Translations under genes and position numbers: made by a program
In this document: piece by piece, positions 8,288-17,186 of the stretch
Numbering within the stretch: the first letter of the stretch is position 1
How the letters are laid out: each line of letters begins with the position of its first letter
From: Streptomyces sp. SID8352
Lineage (GTDB): Bacteria; Actinomycetota; Actinomycetes; Streptomycetales; Streptomycetaceae
Reading direction: 5' to 3'
Length of the DNA stretch: 52,496 nucleotides
Assembly (NCBI RefSeq): GCF_009862265.1
Contig: NZ_WWGX01000060.1
Coordinates: forward strand, 31,363 to 83,858
The notes under the pieces: generated by a model
What the model was told of the DNA's origin: nothing
The model's database searches: none
What the model saw: the letters and a program-made list of their open reading frames with translations, nothing else

Positions 8288-9041
8288 GCCCCCTGAGGAC
8301 GGGATCCGCCCGGACCGGGTCCGCCGGACCGGGCGACGGGCAGCCCCGCCGTCGACGGTGGCACCCTCCGCCGGGCCGCCGTCCGCCGTGCCCGGACGCT
8401 GCCCGCCGTGCCCGGGCGCGAGCCGCCGTCCGCCGTGCCCGGGCCCCGGCCGCCGGCGCGCCCCGGAGGCGGCGCCCGCGACTCCCCGCGGCGCCCACCA
8501 CACCACGGTGTCCGCCACTCCCCGTGGCGGTGCCCGCCGCGTCCACGCCACGCACCGGGTCAAGGCGTCCGCCACGTCCGTGGCACCCGTCGCACCCGTC
8601 GCACCGGGCGGTCCGGGGTGCGGTTGCCCGGCGTGCCCCGCTCCCGGCGTCGGCCGGCATACCTCGGGGCGGGGTCATCGGCGTGTTCCGGCGGCGCGGC
8701 CCGTGGCGCCCGCCGGGCCCGCGGAATCCGCCGCGGTGCCCCTGGCCCTCCGCGGTGCCCGCGGCCGTCCGGCACGCCTCCGGAGCACGGTCACCGGCTC
8801 GCCCGGGCGGCCCCACCGCACGGTGCTCGCCCCGGCCCAGGTGTCCAACGCGCCCGTGGCACTCGCCGCGACGGGTGAGCACCGGTGCCGTCGAGCCCGG
8901 CGCCCGGTCGGCCGCGGTGCCGCCCGCCGGGCCGCCGCCCTCCGGGCCCCGGTGACACCGTCATCGGCGCGCCCCGGGTGACGTCGCCCGCCTCCGCGTG
9001 CCGCACCGCCTTCGGGGCGTCATTGCCGCGCCCACGGCGCG
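8288..9041. other. long non-coding stretch with direct repeats
   Basis: About 750 bases between converging genes show no recognisable gene. A 21-bp direct repeat beginning GCCGCCGTCCGCCGTGCC occurs at 8375-8395 and 8422-8442, with a related copy between (8401-8416). Open frames on both strands are Pro/Arg/Ala-rich and lack ribosome binding sites. GC content is extreme. It may be a decayed coding region. Confidence 0.5.
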
Positions 9042-10145
9042 CTACGCGCTGAGCCGTTCCGATCCGCCCCGTGGCGGACGCGCCGGCTCCGCGTCCCGTA
9101 CGGCCGTGACGGCCTCCGGCGGGCCGCCCGCCCCGGTACCGTCGGCCTCCTCGGCGGCCATCGCCATAGTGCCGGACCCGACCGGACGCGGCCCCGCCGC
9201 CCGCGCCGCGGGGAGGGTTGTCGTTGCATGGACCGCCATCGGTCCGGGGACCGTCCGGGCGGCCGCCGGGACGGGCGCCGGAAGTGTCACCGGCGGGGGC
9301 GCCGGTGACACGCCGCCGGACGACCGCTCCGGTACCGCGCGGCTGAGCTGGACCACGCCCAGGCCGGCCAGCGCCGCCCCCGTCAGCGCGAGCAGCACCC
9401 CAGCCGGGCCGCCGCGCAGCCGTTCGCCCAGCAGTGCCACGCCGATGACCGCCGCGGCGACGGGATTGGCCAGGGTCACCACCGCGAGCGGGGCGCCCAG
9501 CCCGCCCCGGTACGCGGTCTGGGCCAGCAGCAGACCTCCGGCGGCGAAGGCCGCCACCAGGACGGCCACCCCGATCACCTGGAGGCTGAGCAGCGGCCCC
9601 GAGCGGTCCGTGACGGCCACGGTGACGGTCTGGGTGAGCGCCGACGCCACCCCCGAGGCGACCCCGGACGCCGTCGCGTGGCGCAGCCCGGGCCGCGCGC
9701 CGGGCCGGGAGAGCAAGCCGATCAGCGCGGCCGTCGCGCCCGACACCGCCAGCGCCTCCGGCACGCTCAGCACGTCGTCGGGGGCCGGGCCGGACGCCGT
9801 GAGGAGCAGCACGCCGAGCCCCAGCAGGGTCAGGCCGGTGCCCCGCCACTCGACGGGGTTCACCCGCCGCCCCGCCAGCCGCGCCCCGAGCGGCACCGCC
9901 GCGACCAGGGTGAGCGCGCCGAGCGGCTGCACCACGGTGAGGGGGCCGTACTTGAGGGCCACGACGTGCAGCAGCGCGGCGGACGCGTTGAGCGCCACCG
10001 ACCACCACCAGCCGCCGCGGCCGAACATGCGCAGCAGCCCTCCGTCCGCACCGCGCGCCGCCAGCCGCTCCTGGGCGACCGCCGCGCCCGCGTAGGCGAG
10101 CGCCGAGACGAGCGAGAGCAGGACGGCGACGAGGGCGGCGCTCAC
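9042..10145 (-). CDS. DMT-superfamily (NIPA/EamA-like) membrane transporter
   Basis: The 367-aa protein has about nine to ten hydrophobic segments in its first ~270 residues. It starts at VAVLLSLVSALAYAGAAVAQE and includes the motif ALKYGPLTVVQPLGALTLV, typical of DMT-family permeases resembling eukaryotic NIPA magnesium transporters. Residues ~275-367 form a hydrophilic Pro/Ala-rich tail with no known domain. The substrate cannot be assigned. The ATG at 10145 overlaps by 4 nt (ATGA) the stop of a small upstream frame, suggesting coupled translation. The gene reads away from the operator array at 10.5 kb and could be a target of the TetR regulator at 10688 (inference). Confidence 0.8.
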   Translation of the reverse strand: MSAALVAVLLSLVSALAYAGAAVAQERLAARGADGGLLRMFGRGGWWWSVALNASAALLHVVALKYGPLTVVQPLGALTLVAAVPLGARLAGRRVNPVEWRGTGLTLLGLGVLLLTASGPAPDDVLSVPEALAVSGATAALIGLLSRPGARPGLRHATASGVASGVASALTQTVTVAVTDRSGPLLSLQVIGVAVLVAAFAAGGLLLAQTAYRGGLGAPLAVVTLANPVAAAVIGVALLGERLRGGPAGVLLALTGAALAGLGVVQLSRAVPERSSGGVSPAPPPVTLPAPVPAAARTVPGPMAVHATTTLPAARAAGPRPVGSGTMAMAAEEADGTGAGGPPEAVTAVRDAEPARPPRGGSERLSA

Positions 10146-10432
10146 CGGCCCGCCCGCACCGGCTCCGGCGCCCCGGTGCGGGAGGCGAAGGTCACACGGG
10201 GGCGGTCATCGCGGGGCGCCGTCGGGGCCGCGGCCGCGCAGGGCGGGCGGGGGGTGCGGACCGCGCGGTCCCGGAGCGGCTCGCGCGAGCCGTCGGGGCC
10301 CCGTCCGGACATCGAGGCGCCGGGGCTCCGGCGGAGCCGGAACGGGCCTGCGGGGAGCGGGAGTCGGCGGTGCGGCGGAGGCCGGTCGGGGGCGTCCGGC
10401 GCCGCTTCCCCGGGCTCGGTGCGGGCGGTCAT
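10142..10432 (-). CDS. possible 96-aa leader ORF coupled to the transporter
   Basis: This frame starts at ATG 10432, has GAGAGGGGGG at good spacing, and ends in a stop overlapping the transporter ATG by 4 nt. The product (MTARTEPGEAAPDAPDRPPP...) is basic, Pro-rich and without hydrophobic segments. I recognise no family. The N-terminus resembles the cytoplasmic leader of MFS drug-efflux proteins often found divergent from this kind of TetR gene, so it may be the remnant of a deleted efflux gene. It could equally be untranslated leader. Confidence 0.35.
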   Translation of the reverse strand: MTARTEPGEAAPDAPDRPPPHRRLPLPAGPFRLRRSPGASMSGRGPDGSREPLRDRAVRTPRPPCAAAAPTAPRDDRPRVTFASRTGAPEPVRAGR

Positions 10433-10443
10433 CCGCCCCCCTC

Positions 10444-10567
10444 TCATCGATACGGCATCGTTCCGAAACGAGAGTGTACCGATACGTTGGTGTACCGATA
10501 CGACCCTGTACCGATACGACGATGTACCGATACGCTCCTGTATCGATACGGCTCGGTACCGGTACAG
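10444..10567. promoter_or_regulatory. array of eight palindromic operator-like sites at 16-bp spacing
   Basis: Eight copies of the near-palindromic 10-mer GTACCGATAC, followed by G and 5 variable bases, occur in exact 16-bp register at 10444, 10460, 10476, 10492, 10508, 10524, 10540 and 10556. Copies 3-6 are identical in the core. Copy 7 (GTATCGATAC) and copy 8 (GTACCGGTAC) are perfect palindromes. Copies 1 and 2 are degenerate. Only the core is conserved, so this is not a simple slipped tandem repeat. It lies 121 bp upstream of the TetR gene and just before the small ORF/transporter on the other strand. It is a strong candidate for a cooperative TetR operator. Confidence 0.75.
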
Positions 10568-10687
10568 TGGCGATGGACGGCTTCACGCCACCATGGCGTG
10601 AACCGGCCCTTCCCGGGGGCCGGGGGCGCGGTGCCGTCGCCGCGCACCGGGCCATCGCGGGACCGCACACCGGACAGGGAGAGAACG

Positions 10688-11299
10688 ATGACGTCGCAGG
10701 CCGCGGACCGACCGGACACGGTCGGCACCTCGCGCCGCTCCAAGCTGACGCCCGAGCGTGAGCAGGAGTTCTTCGACGCCGTCCTCGAACAGATCCGCCG
10801 CTGCGGATACGACGCCGTGACCATGGAGGGCGTGGCCGCCAGCACCCGGTGCAGCAAGTCCACGCTCTACCGCCAGTGGCGGTCCAAGCCGCAGTTCGTC
10901 GCGGCGGCCCTGCGCTCGCACCGCCGGGTGCGGTTCGCGGGCATTGACACCGGGTCGCTCGCGGAGGACCTGCGCGGGGTGGCCCGGATGGCGGGGGAGT
11001 GGTCCGGCGGGGACACCCTGCTCCAGGCGCTCGGCCACGCCGCGACCCAGGACCGGGAACTCCAGTGCGCCCTGCGCGAGGGGCTGATGGAGCCGGAGAT
11101 CGCCGCGCTTCGGGAGATCCTGCGGCGCGGGGTGGAGCGGGGCGAGGTCCCCGCCGGGCACCCGGCGCTGGAGTTCGTGCCGACCCAGCTCTTCGGCGTG
11201 CTGCGGATGCGCGACGTCGTCGAGGGGCGGCGCGCCGACGCGGACTACCTCGTCCGCTTCATGGAGGCCGTGGTGCTGCCCGCGCTGGGCCTCCCCTGA
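10688..11299 (+). CDS. TetR/AcrR-family transcriptional regulator
   Basis: This is a 203-aa repressor-type protein. The N-terminal HTH spans residues ~20-65 (FFDAVLEQIRRCGYDAVTMEGVAA then STRCSKSTLYRQWRSK, a canonical TetR recognition helix). The C-terminal ligand/dimer domain follows. The ATG at 10688 is preceded by GGGAGAG. Regulators of this type usually control their own gene and a divergent exporter, and respond to a small molecule. Here the divergent gene is a DMT transporter rather than an MFS pump. The 16-bp-spaced array just upstream is the expected binding region. A 14-bp-stem terminator follows the stop. Confidence 0.88.
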   Translation: MTSQAADRPDTVGTSRRSKLTPEREQEFFDAVLEQIRRCGYDAVTMEGVAASTRCSKSTLYRQWRSKPQFVAAALRSHRRVRFAGIDTGSLAEDLRGVARMAGEWSGGDTLLQALGHAATQDRELQCALREGLMEPEIAALREILRRGVERGEVPAGHPALEFVPTQLFGVLRMRDVVEGRRADADYLVRFMEAVVLPALGLP

Positions 11300-11304
11300 G
11301 AACC

Positions 11305-11341
11305 CAGGCCGCCGTCCACGGGATGACTGGACGGCGGCCTG
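11305..11341 (+). terminator. perfect 14-bp hairpin terminator after tetR gene
   Basis: CAGGCCGCCGTCCA (11305-11318) pairs with TGGACGGCGGCCTG (11328-11341) around a 9-nt loop, 5 nt after the TetR stop. It may serve both convergent genes. Confidence 0.85.
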
Positions 11342-11530
11342 CCTGCGCCGCACCGTGGGGACGGGGGCGGCGCACACCCCGGGCCGGGCGGGCGCCCTTT
11401 GAGCGGAGGGACGCCCGCCCGGCCCCACCCCTCACCCTGGCGGGACGGGACGCGGACCGGCCCGGACGCCCTGCGGCGCGCGTGCCCCCGCGTCCGCGGC
11501 GTCCCGGAGTCCGCCCGTCCCGGAGTCCGC

Positions 11531-12643
11531 TCAGACGTCCTGGCCGCTGCCGCCGCCGCGCGCCGAGGAGACCTTGATTCCGTTGGTGATCTCGTCGAGC
11601 ACCTGCTGCGTCTCCGACACGTCCACACCGAGACGGACGACGACGATCCGCCCGGGGTCGGCGGGCGCGGGGAAGGCGAGCGACTCGACGTATCCGTCGG
11701 ACCCCTTGGCGGTGACCGCCTTCCAGCGGACCGTGTAGCCCTTCTGCCCGGCGACCGTCACGGCCTTCGAGGCGAGCACGTCGTGCGAGGTGACGCCGCC
11801 GTACGACTCGCCGCCGTAGGACTCCTCGGCGTTCTTCCCGATGTCGGCCTTGGCGACCTCCTCCGCGCTGCGGCCCTCGGCCCCGAGCGCCGGGATCGAG
11901 TGCGCGCCCCCCTTCGTGCACTCCTTGGAGGTGGCGCCGGGGCACGGGTAGACGTCGTCCGACGCGATCAGGGCGCCGCTGCCGTGCTCCCGCCCCGACC
12001 ACCCCTCGGGGATCGGCAGGCTGATCCCGTTGACCCGGTCCGGCACCGAACCGCTCCTGATCAGGGGCGCCTCCGACTCCCCGGGCGCCTCCGGCTCCGC
12101 GGTCCCCTCGTCACGCGGCTGTCCGCCGCGGTCGTCGCGCCCGCCCGGCCGCCGGTCCTCCTGGTGGCGGGCGCGGTCGCTCCCGCCCCCGCCGTCGTCG
12201 ACCAGCACGTACGTACCGACGCCTATCGCCCCCAGCACGGCCGCGACGGCGGCGACGGCTATGCCGGTCCGCAGCCGCCGTCCGCCCGGCGGCTTGGGCG
12301 GGATCCCCGGATAGCCGGGGTGCGCGGGGTACGGCGCGGGCGCCCCGTAGGGCCCGGACGGCGCCCCGTACGGACCCGCGGGCGCCGCGTACGGCGCGGG
12401 TGCCGCGGCATACGGCTCGGGAGGCACCTCGTACGGCTCCGGGGCGGCCGGGTGCGCGGCGGTCCGGTCCGGCCGCGGCTCGGGGGGCTCGGGCGGGAGG
12501 GGCGACGGTCCCCCCTCGGCGGCGCGGTCCGCCGGACGGACCCGGTCCGTCCACGCCGTCCCGTCCCACCAGCGCTCGCCGACGGGACCGTCACCTGAAT
12601 GTCCGGGGTCCGGGTACCACCCGGGAGGGGTCACCTGCGTCAT
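11531..12643 (-). CDS. DUF2510 membrane-anchored protein
   Basis: The 370-aa protein begins with a DUF2510 motif (PPGWYPDPGH ... RWWDGTAWTD). A long Pro/Tyr/Ala/Gly-rich cytoplasmic linker follows (repeats such as PYAAPAGPYGAP). One transmembrane helix (about residues 127-148, IAVAAVAAVLGAIGVGTYVLV) and an extracellular domain of ~200 residues complete it. The outer domain has two Cys (YPCPGATSKEC) that could form a disulfide. Its last part resembles actinobacterial secreted PsbP/LpqN-like domains, but I cannot name it. The start is ATG 12643, which puts the DUF2510 motif at the N-terminus. Role unknown, possibly envelope related. Confidence 0.8.
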   Translation of the reverse strand: MTQVTPPGWYPDPGHSGDGPVGERWWDGTAWTDRVRPADRAAEGGPSPLPPEPPEPRPDRTAAHPAAPEPYEVPPEPYAAAPAPYAAPAGPYGAPSGPYGAPAPYPAHPGYPGIPPKPPGGRRLRTGIAVAAVAAVLGAIGVGTYVLVDDGGGGSDRARHQEDRRPGGRDDRGGQPRDEGTAEPEAPGESEAPLIRSGSVPDRVNGISLPIPEGWSGREHGSGALIASDDVYPCPGATSKECTKGGAHSIPALGAEGRSAEEVAKADIGKNAEESYGGESYGGVTSHDVLASKAVTVAGQKGYTVRWKAVTAKGSDGYVESLAFPAPADPGRIVVVRLGVDVSETQQVLDEITNGIKVSSARGGGSGQDV

Positions 12644-13270
12644 GGCCCCACCGTATGAGGCGACCGTGAGATCCGGATGAGAGCCCCACCCGGAACCGGG
12701 GCCCCGGCCCCGGCCGTCCCGCCCGGGGCAGCCTCTCCGCCCCCGGCGGTCCGGTCGTCCCGGCCGAGGGCGCGACCCCGGCCGTTGCGCCCGGAGCGGT
12801 CCCGCACCCCGGTCGTCCGCCGGAAGACCCCCTCCCGGACGCCGGTACCGGGCCCTCCCTGGCGGCCAGTGCCGCGGCTTCCGTGACGGCCCCGTGCCGC
12901 GCCCTCCCGAGGTGCCCGCCCGCGCGAACGGGCTGCGGTCCCAGGCCCGTTCACCTCCGCACTGCCCGCCTCGTACGCCCCACTGGGCGGCACCACCCGC
13001 GCCCCCGGCAAGCCCGTGTCCCGTCCCCGGGAACCCGCCCCGCGTCCCCTTCCGGCCGGATCGCCTGGCTGACACGCCGCCACCCTCCCGTCCCCGCAAG
13101 CCGGTCGGGGCCCGGAGCCGGCGGCGGGCGGCCTCCCGACCACGGCCGGGAGCCGCTTTACCGCATGTCATCCCTCACGGCAACTACCGGCCCGAGCATC
13201 CACCACTCGGCCGCTCGGACGGCTACGCTCGGGTCTGTACGTCGTTCGGGCGACTCGGGGAGGTAACGGG
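12644..13270. other. divergent intergenic region
   Basis: About 630 bases between the DUF2510 gene and the STAND ATPase gene contain no frame I can support. Near the right end, TACGCT (13222-13227) is a possible -10 for the ATPase gene. GGGGAGG at 13257-13263 is its ribosome binding site, 7 nt before the ATG. Confidence 0.45.
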
Positions 13271-15955
13271 ATGACGGAGGGACGGCCCATGGCCGCCGCC
13301 TCGCCTTCCCTGTGGGAGCGCGACGCGGAGATCGCCGCCGTCAGAGAAGCCGTCGACGAACTGCGCGGGGGCCGTGCCTCCTCCGGGACCCTGCTGGAAT
13401 ACCGGGGTGAGGCCGGGCTCGGGAAGACCGCGCTGCTGGCGGAGACCCGGCGCATCGCGGAGGCCGCCGGATGCACCGTCTGGTCGGCCCGCGGCGGCGA
13501 GACCCTCAGCTCCGTGCCCTTCAACGTCGTACGGCAACTGCTGCAGCCCGCCCTGGTGTCGATGTACCCGGAGGAGGTCCGTGAGTACCTCGGCGACTGG
13601 TACGACATAGCGGGACCCGCACTCGGCATCACGGAACCGGGCGAGGGCCGCGCCGATCCGCAGGGCGTGGTCGACGGCCTGGTCGCCGCCGTGCGCCGGT
13701 TCGCCGGGCGGGAGTGGCCGCTCGTCCTGCTGATCGACGACGTGCACTGGGCCGACCAGGAGACCCTGCACTGGCTGGCCTCGCTCGCCCGGCAACTGGA
13801 CGAGACCGCCGTCCTGGTCGTCCTCGCCCGCCGTCCCGGTGAACCCGCCGACGAGGAGAGCGCCCGGCACCTCGACACCGCCACCGCCGCCGGCCGGTCC
13901 CTGGCCCCGCTCAGCGCCCTCACCCCCGAGGCGACCGCCGGACTCACCCGCGCCACCCTCGGCGAGTACGCCGACGCCGCGTTCTGCCGCGAGGTCTGGG
14001 CCGTCACCGACGGCAACCCCTACAACACCGTCGAACTCCTCGCCAAGGTCGAGGACAGCGAACTGGACCCGGTCGAGGCCCACGCGGGCGACCTGCGCAC
14101 GCTCAACAGCTCCGCCCGGGGCGGCGGACTCGTCGCCCGCCTCGAACAACTCGGCATCGACGCGACCCGGTTCGCCTGGGCCGCCGCGATCCTCGGCACC
14201 GGCATCACCATCGACATGGTGGCAAGTCTGTCCACGCTCGACCGGACCGCCGCCACCCGCTGCGCCAACCTGCTCTGCGGCGCCCGCATCCTCACCGAAC
14301 GCGAGGGGCCCTCCGGCCGTCCGCCCGGCGACGAGCTGGAGTTCGTCCACCCGATCATCGCCACGGCCGTCTACAACTCCATCCCCGGCGGGCTGCGCAC
14401 CGCCATGCACGGCATCGCCGCCCAACTGGTCACCGACTCCGGCCTCGGCGCCGCGGCGGCCTCCCGCCATCTGCTCCAGGTGCACCCCGACGACGACCAG
14501 GAGGTCGTCGCCCAACTCCGCGACGCCGCCCGCGAACACCTCGCCGTCGGCGCCCCCGACGCGGCCCGCCGCTGCCTCGAACGGGCCCTGCGGGAACCGC
14601 CGGATCCCGGCTGCCACGCCCGCGTCCTCTACGAACTCGGCTGCGCCACCCTGCTCACGGCGCCCGCCGTCACCGTCGGGCACCTGCGCGCCGCCCTCGC
14701 CGTGGGCGGCCTCGACCGCGAGGAGCGCGCCGACGCGGTCTTCCGGCTCTCCCAAGCTCTGCTCCACAACGACCAGTTGGAGGAGGCGGTGCGCACCGTG
14801 GCCGACGAGGCGGCCCGGACCGAGGACCCGGCGGTCCGACTGCGGCTCCAGGCCGCCCAGTACATGTGGGAGGGCGTCCACGCCGGCCAGACCTCCTCAC
14901 CCGACCGCTCCGCCCGCCTCGCGGACCTCGCCGCCACCTGCACCGGCCGCGACAACGCCGAACGCGCCCTGCTGATCCTGCGCGGTTTCGACGCGATGAT
15001 CCACGGCGAGAGCGCGGAGGAGGTCGCCGAGGTCTGCGACCGCGCCCTGGTCAACGGGCGGCTCGCGCCCGGACTCGGCTGGACCGACAGCGAGTGGGGC
15101 CTCGAACTGCCCATGATGCTGGCCAGCGCCTATGCCTACACCGACCGGCTCGACCGCGCCGAGACGCTGTTCAACGAGGCCCTGCGCGCCTACGAGTCGG
15201 CGGGCTGGAGCGGCGGCCACCTGGCCCTCGCCCACGCCTACGTCGGTCTCGGCCACCGCAGGCGCGGCCGTCTCAAGGAGGCCGAGCGCTCCCTGCGGGA
15301 ATCCCTGCGCATCGCCGAACGGGTCGGCAGGCGGCTCCCGTTGTACTGGTCCGCCACCTGCAATCTGATCGACACCCTGCTCGCCCGGGGCCATGTCGAG
15401 GAGGCCCGGGAGGTGGCCGACCAGTACGGCTTCGCCCCGCCCTACCCCTCCACCATCGTGCTGCCCGACCCGCACGCCGTCCGGGGCCGCCTGCTGCTCG
15501 CCACCGGCCGCACCGAGGAGGGCGTCGCAGAACTGGAGGCCGCCGAGCGGGCGTCGACCGCACCCGGCCGGCAGAACCCGGTCCTCGTTCCCTGGGCCGT
15601 CGACCTCGCGCGGGCCCTCGCGGCGACCGACCCGGCACGCGCCGCCCGGCTCGCCTCCGACGCCCGGCTCCGGGCCGAGCGCCTCGGCACCGACACCGCC
15701 ATAGGAGAGGCCCTGCGCTGCGCCGCCGCCCTGGAGAGCGGACAGCACGCGATCCGGCTCGCCGCCCAGGCCGTCACCTACCTGGAGGCGTCGCCCTGCC
15801 AGTACGAGTACGCCGCCGCCCGGGTCGAGTACGGGCTGCTCACCGGTTCCGCCGCCGACCTGCGGCAGGGCCTGGACCTCGCCCTGTCCTGCGGCGCCGA
15901 CGGACTGGCGGCCCGCGCCCGCCGGGCGCTGGACGCGCTCCGCGTCGCCGGATGA
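13271..15955 (+). CDS. LAL-type STAND ATPase lacking the C-terminal LuxR DNA-binding domain
   Basis: The 894-aa protein has an N-terminal AAA/NTPase domain with Walker A GEAGLGKT (46-53) and Walker B LVLLIDDVHWAD (151-162). A long helical TPR-like region follows, with repeats such as AHAYVGLGHRRRGRLKEAERSL. Large ATP-binding LuxR (LAL/MalT-like) regulators have the same layout but end in a ~65-aa LuxR HTH. This one stops at LAARARRALDALRVAG, exactly where the HTH would follow. The 109 bases after the stop do not encode one in any frame, so it is not a simple frameshift. It may sense a ligand and act through a partner. A strong GGGGAGG precedes ATG 13271. Confidence 0.82.
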   Translation: MTEGRPMAAASPSLWERDAEIAAVREAVDELRGGRASSGTLLEYRGEAGLGKTALLAETRRIAEAAGCTVWSARGGETLSSVPFNVVRQLLQPALVSMYPEEVREYLGDWYDIAGPALGITEPGEGRADPQGVVDGLVAAVRRFAGREWPLVLLIDDVHWADQETLHWLASLARQLDETAVLVVLARRPGEPADEESARHLDTATAAGRSLAPLSALTPEATAGLTRATLGEYADAAFCREVWAVTDGNPYNTVELLAKVEDSELDPVEAHAGDLRTLNSSARGGGLVARLEQLGIDATRFAWAAAILGTGITIDMVASLSTLDRTAATRCANLLCGARILTEREGPSGRPPGDELEFVHPIIATAVYNSIPGGLRTAMHGIAAQLVTDSGLGAAAASRHLLQVHPDDDQEVVAQLRDAAREHLAVGAPDAARRCLERALREPPDPGCHARVLYELGCATLLTAPAVTVGHLRAALAVGGLDREERADAVFRLSQALLHNDQLEEAVRTVADEAARTEDPAVRLRLQAAQYMWEGVHAGQTSSPDRSARLADLAATCTGRDNAERALLILRGFDAMIHGESAEEVAEVCDRALVNGRLAPGLGWTDSEWGLELPMMLASAYAYTDRLDRAETLFNEALRAYESAGWSGGHLALAHAYVGLGHRRRGRLKEAERSLRESLRIAERVGRRLPLYWSATCNLIDTLLARGHVEEAREVADQYGFAPPYPSTIVLPDPHAVRGRLLLATGRTEEGVAELEAAERASTAPGRQNPVLVPWAVDLARALAATDPARAARLASDARLRAERLGTDTAIGEALRCAAALESGQHAIRLAAQAVTYLEASPCQYEYAAARVEYGLLTGSAADLRQGLDLALSCGADGLAARARRALDALRVAG

Positions 15956-16064
15956 CGGGCCGTCCGGGGAGCAGCCCGGCGCGCCGTCCGGCACACCACC
16001 CGGAGTGCGGCCCGGGGAGCAGCGCGGAGCGTCGCCCGGCTCACCCCCCGGGGAGCAGCTCGGC

Positions 16065-17186
16065 TCACCCCCCGGCGCCGTCCTCCTCGGCCAGCACCCG
16101 CTGCGCCGCCGCGAACGCCGAGTTGGCCGCGGGCACCCCGCAGTACACGGCCGTCTGGAGCAGGACGGCACCGATCTCGTCCGGCGTCAGCCCGTTGCGC
16201 CGCGCCGCCCGCACATGCATGGCCAGCTCCTCGTAGTGGCCGTGCGCCACCAGCGCGGTCAGCGTGATCATGCTGCGCTCGCGCCGCGAGAGCGTCGGAT
16301 CGGTCCAGACCTCCCCCCAGGCGTAACGGGAGATGAAGTCCTGGAAGCCTGCCGTGAAGGGCGTCTGCCGCTGCTGCGCCCGGTCCACGTGCGCGTCGCC
16401 CAGCACCTCCCGCCGCACCGCCATGCCCCGCCTCGCGTTCCCGTCCAGGTGCCCGCGCAGGGCGGCGAGCACCGCCTCCGGGCGTTCGGCGGGCGCCAGG
16501 TGCGAGGCGCCCGGGATCTCCGCCAGCGCGGCGCCGGGCACCGCGTCGGCGATCTCCCGCAGCCGTGCCGGGGGTGTGGCCGGGTCCTCCCGTCCGGCGA
16601 CGAGCAGCGTCGGCGCGGTGATCTCCCCGAGCCGGTCCCGCAGGTCGAAGGCGGCCAGCGCGTCGCAGCAGGCGGCGTACGCCCCGGGGTCGGCCTCCCG
16701 GTGGTCCCGGAGCAGCCCCGGCACCGTGAACCCGGGGGTGAACCAGCGCTGCGGGGCGCTCTCCAGCAGCCATCCCAGGCCCTCGGCCCGCACCCGCGCC
16801 GCCCGCTCCCGCCACGGCCCCCCGTCGCCGAACCGCGCCGCGGAGCAGAGCACGGCCAGCGACGCCACCCGGTCGGGGTGGTGCACGGCCAGGTGCAGTC
16901 CCACCGCGCCGCCCAGGGAGACACCGGCGTAGGCGAAGCGGTCCAGCCCGAGCGCGTCGGCCAGCTCCAGCACCAGCCCGGCCAGGTCGCCGACGGTGGC
17001 GCCGGGCCCGATCGGATCCGGCGCCGAACCGCCGTGTCCCGGCAGGTTCCAGCGGATCACCCGGTGCCGGACGGACAGTTCGGGAGCCACCGTGTCCCAG
17101 AGCGCGTACGAGGTGCCCAGGGAGGGGCCCAGCAGCAGCGGGGGAGCGGAGGAGGGGCCTTCGGAAAGATGGTCGAGCAGGGTCAA
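16065..17186 (-). CDS. pcaL: PcaL: 3-oxoadipate enol-lactonase / 4-carboxymuconolactone decarboxylase fusion
   Basis: The 373-aa bifunctional enzyme carries out two steps of the protocatechuate branch of the beta-ketoadipate pathway. The N-terminal ~250 residues are an alpha/beta hydrolase (PGHGG, nucleophile elbow GVSLGG, late SHLAPAERPE). The C-terminal ~120 residues are carboxymuconolactone decarboxylase (AFTAGFQDFISRYAWGEVW, LVAHGHYEELAMHVRAARRNG). The fusion is typical of actinomycetes. The start is TTG 17186, overlapping the pcaB stop (TTGA), and gives a start right before the hydrolase domain. It is the last gene of the pcaHGBL operon. Confidence 0.93.
   Translation of the reverse strand: MTLLDHLSEGPSSAPPLLLGPSLGTSYALWDTVAPELSVRHRVIRWNLPGHGGSAPDPIGPGATVGDLAGLVLELADALGLDRFAYAGVSLGGAVGLHLAVHHPDRVASLAVLCSAARFGDGGPWRERAARVRAEGLGWLLESAPQRWFTPGFTVPGLLRDHREADPGAYAACCDALAAFDLRDRLGEITAPTLLVAGREDPATPPARLREIADAVPGAALAEIPGASHLAPAERPEAVLAALRGHLDGNARRGMAVRREVLGDAHVDRAQQRQTPFTAGFQDFISRYAWGEVWTDPTLSRRERSMITLTALVAHGHYEELAMHVRAARRNGLTPDEIGAVLLQTAVYCGVPAANSAFAAAQRVLAEEDGAGG

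Noticed and set aside
8243..9041. CRISPR or phage attachment site in the repeat-rich gap
   Set aside because: Repeats are few, adjacent and GC-slippage-like with no unique spacers. No tRNA or integrase is present.
15956..16064. Possible detached LuxR HTH after the STAND ATPase
   Set aside because: The 109 bases translate to Gly/Pro/Arg-rich repeats in all frames, with no LTPQE or TVETHL-like blocks.
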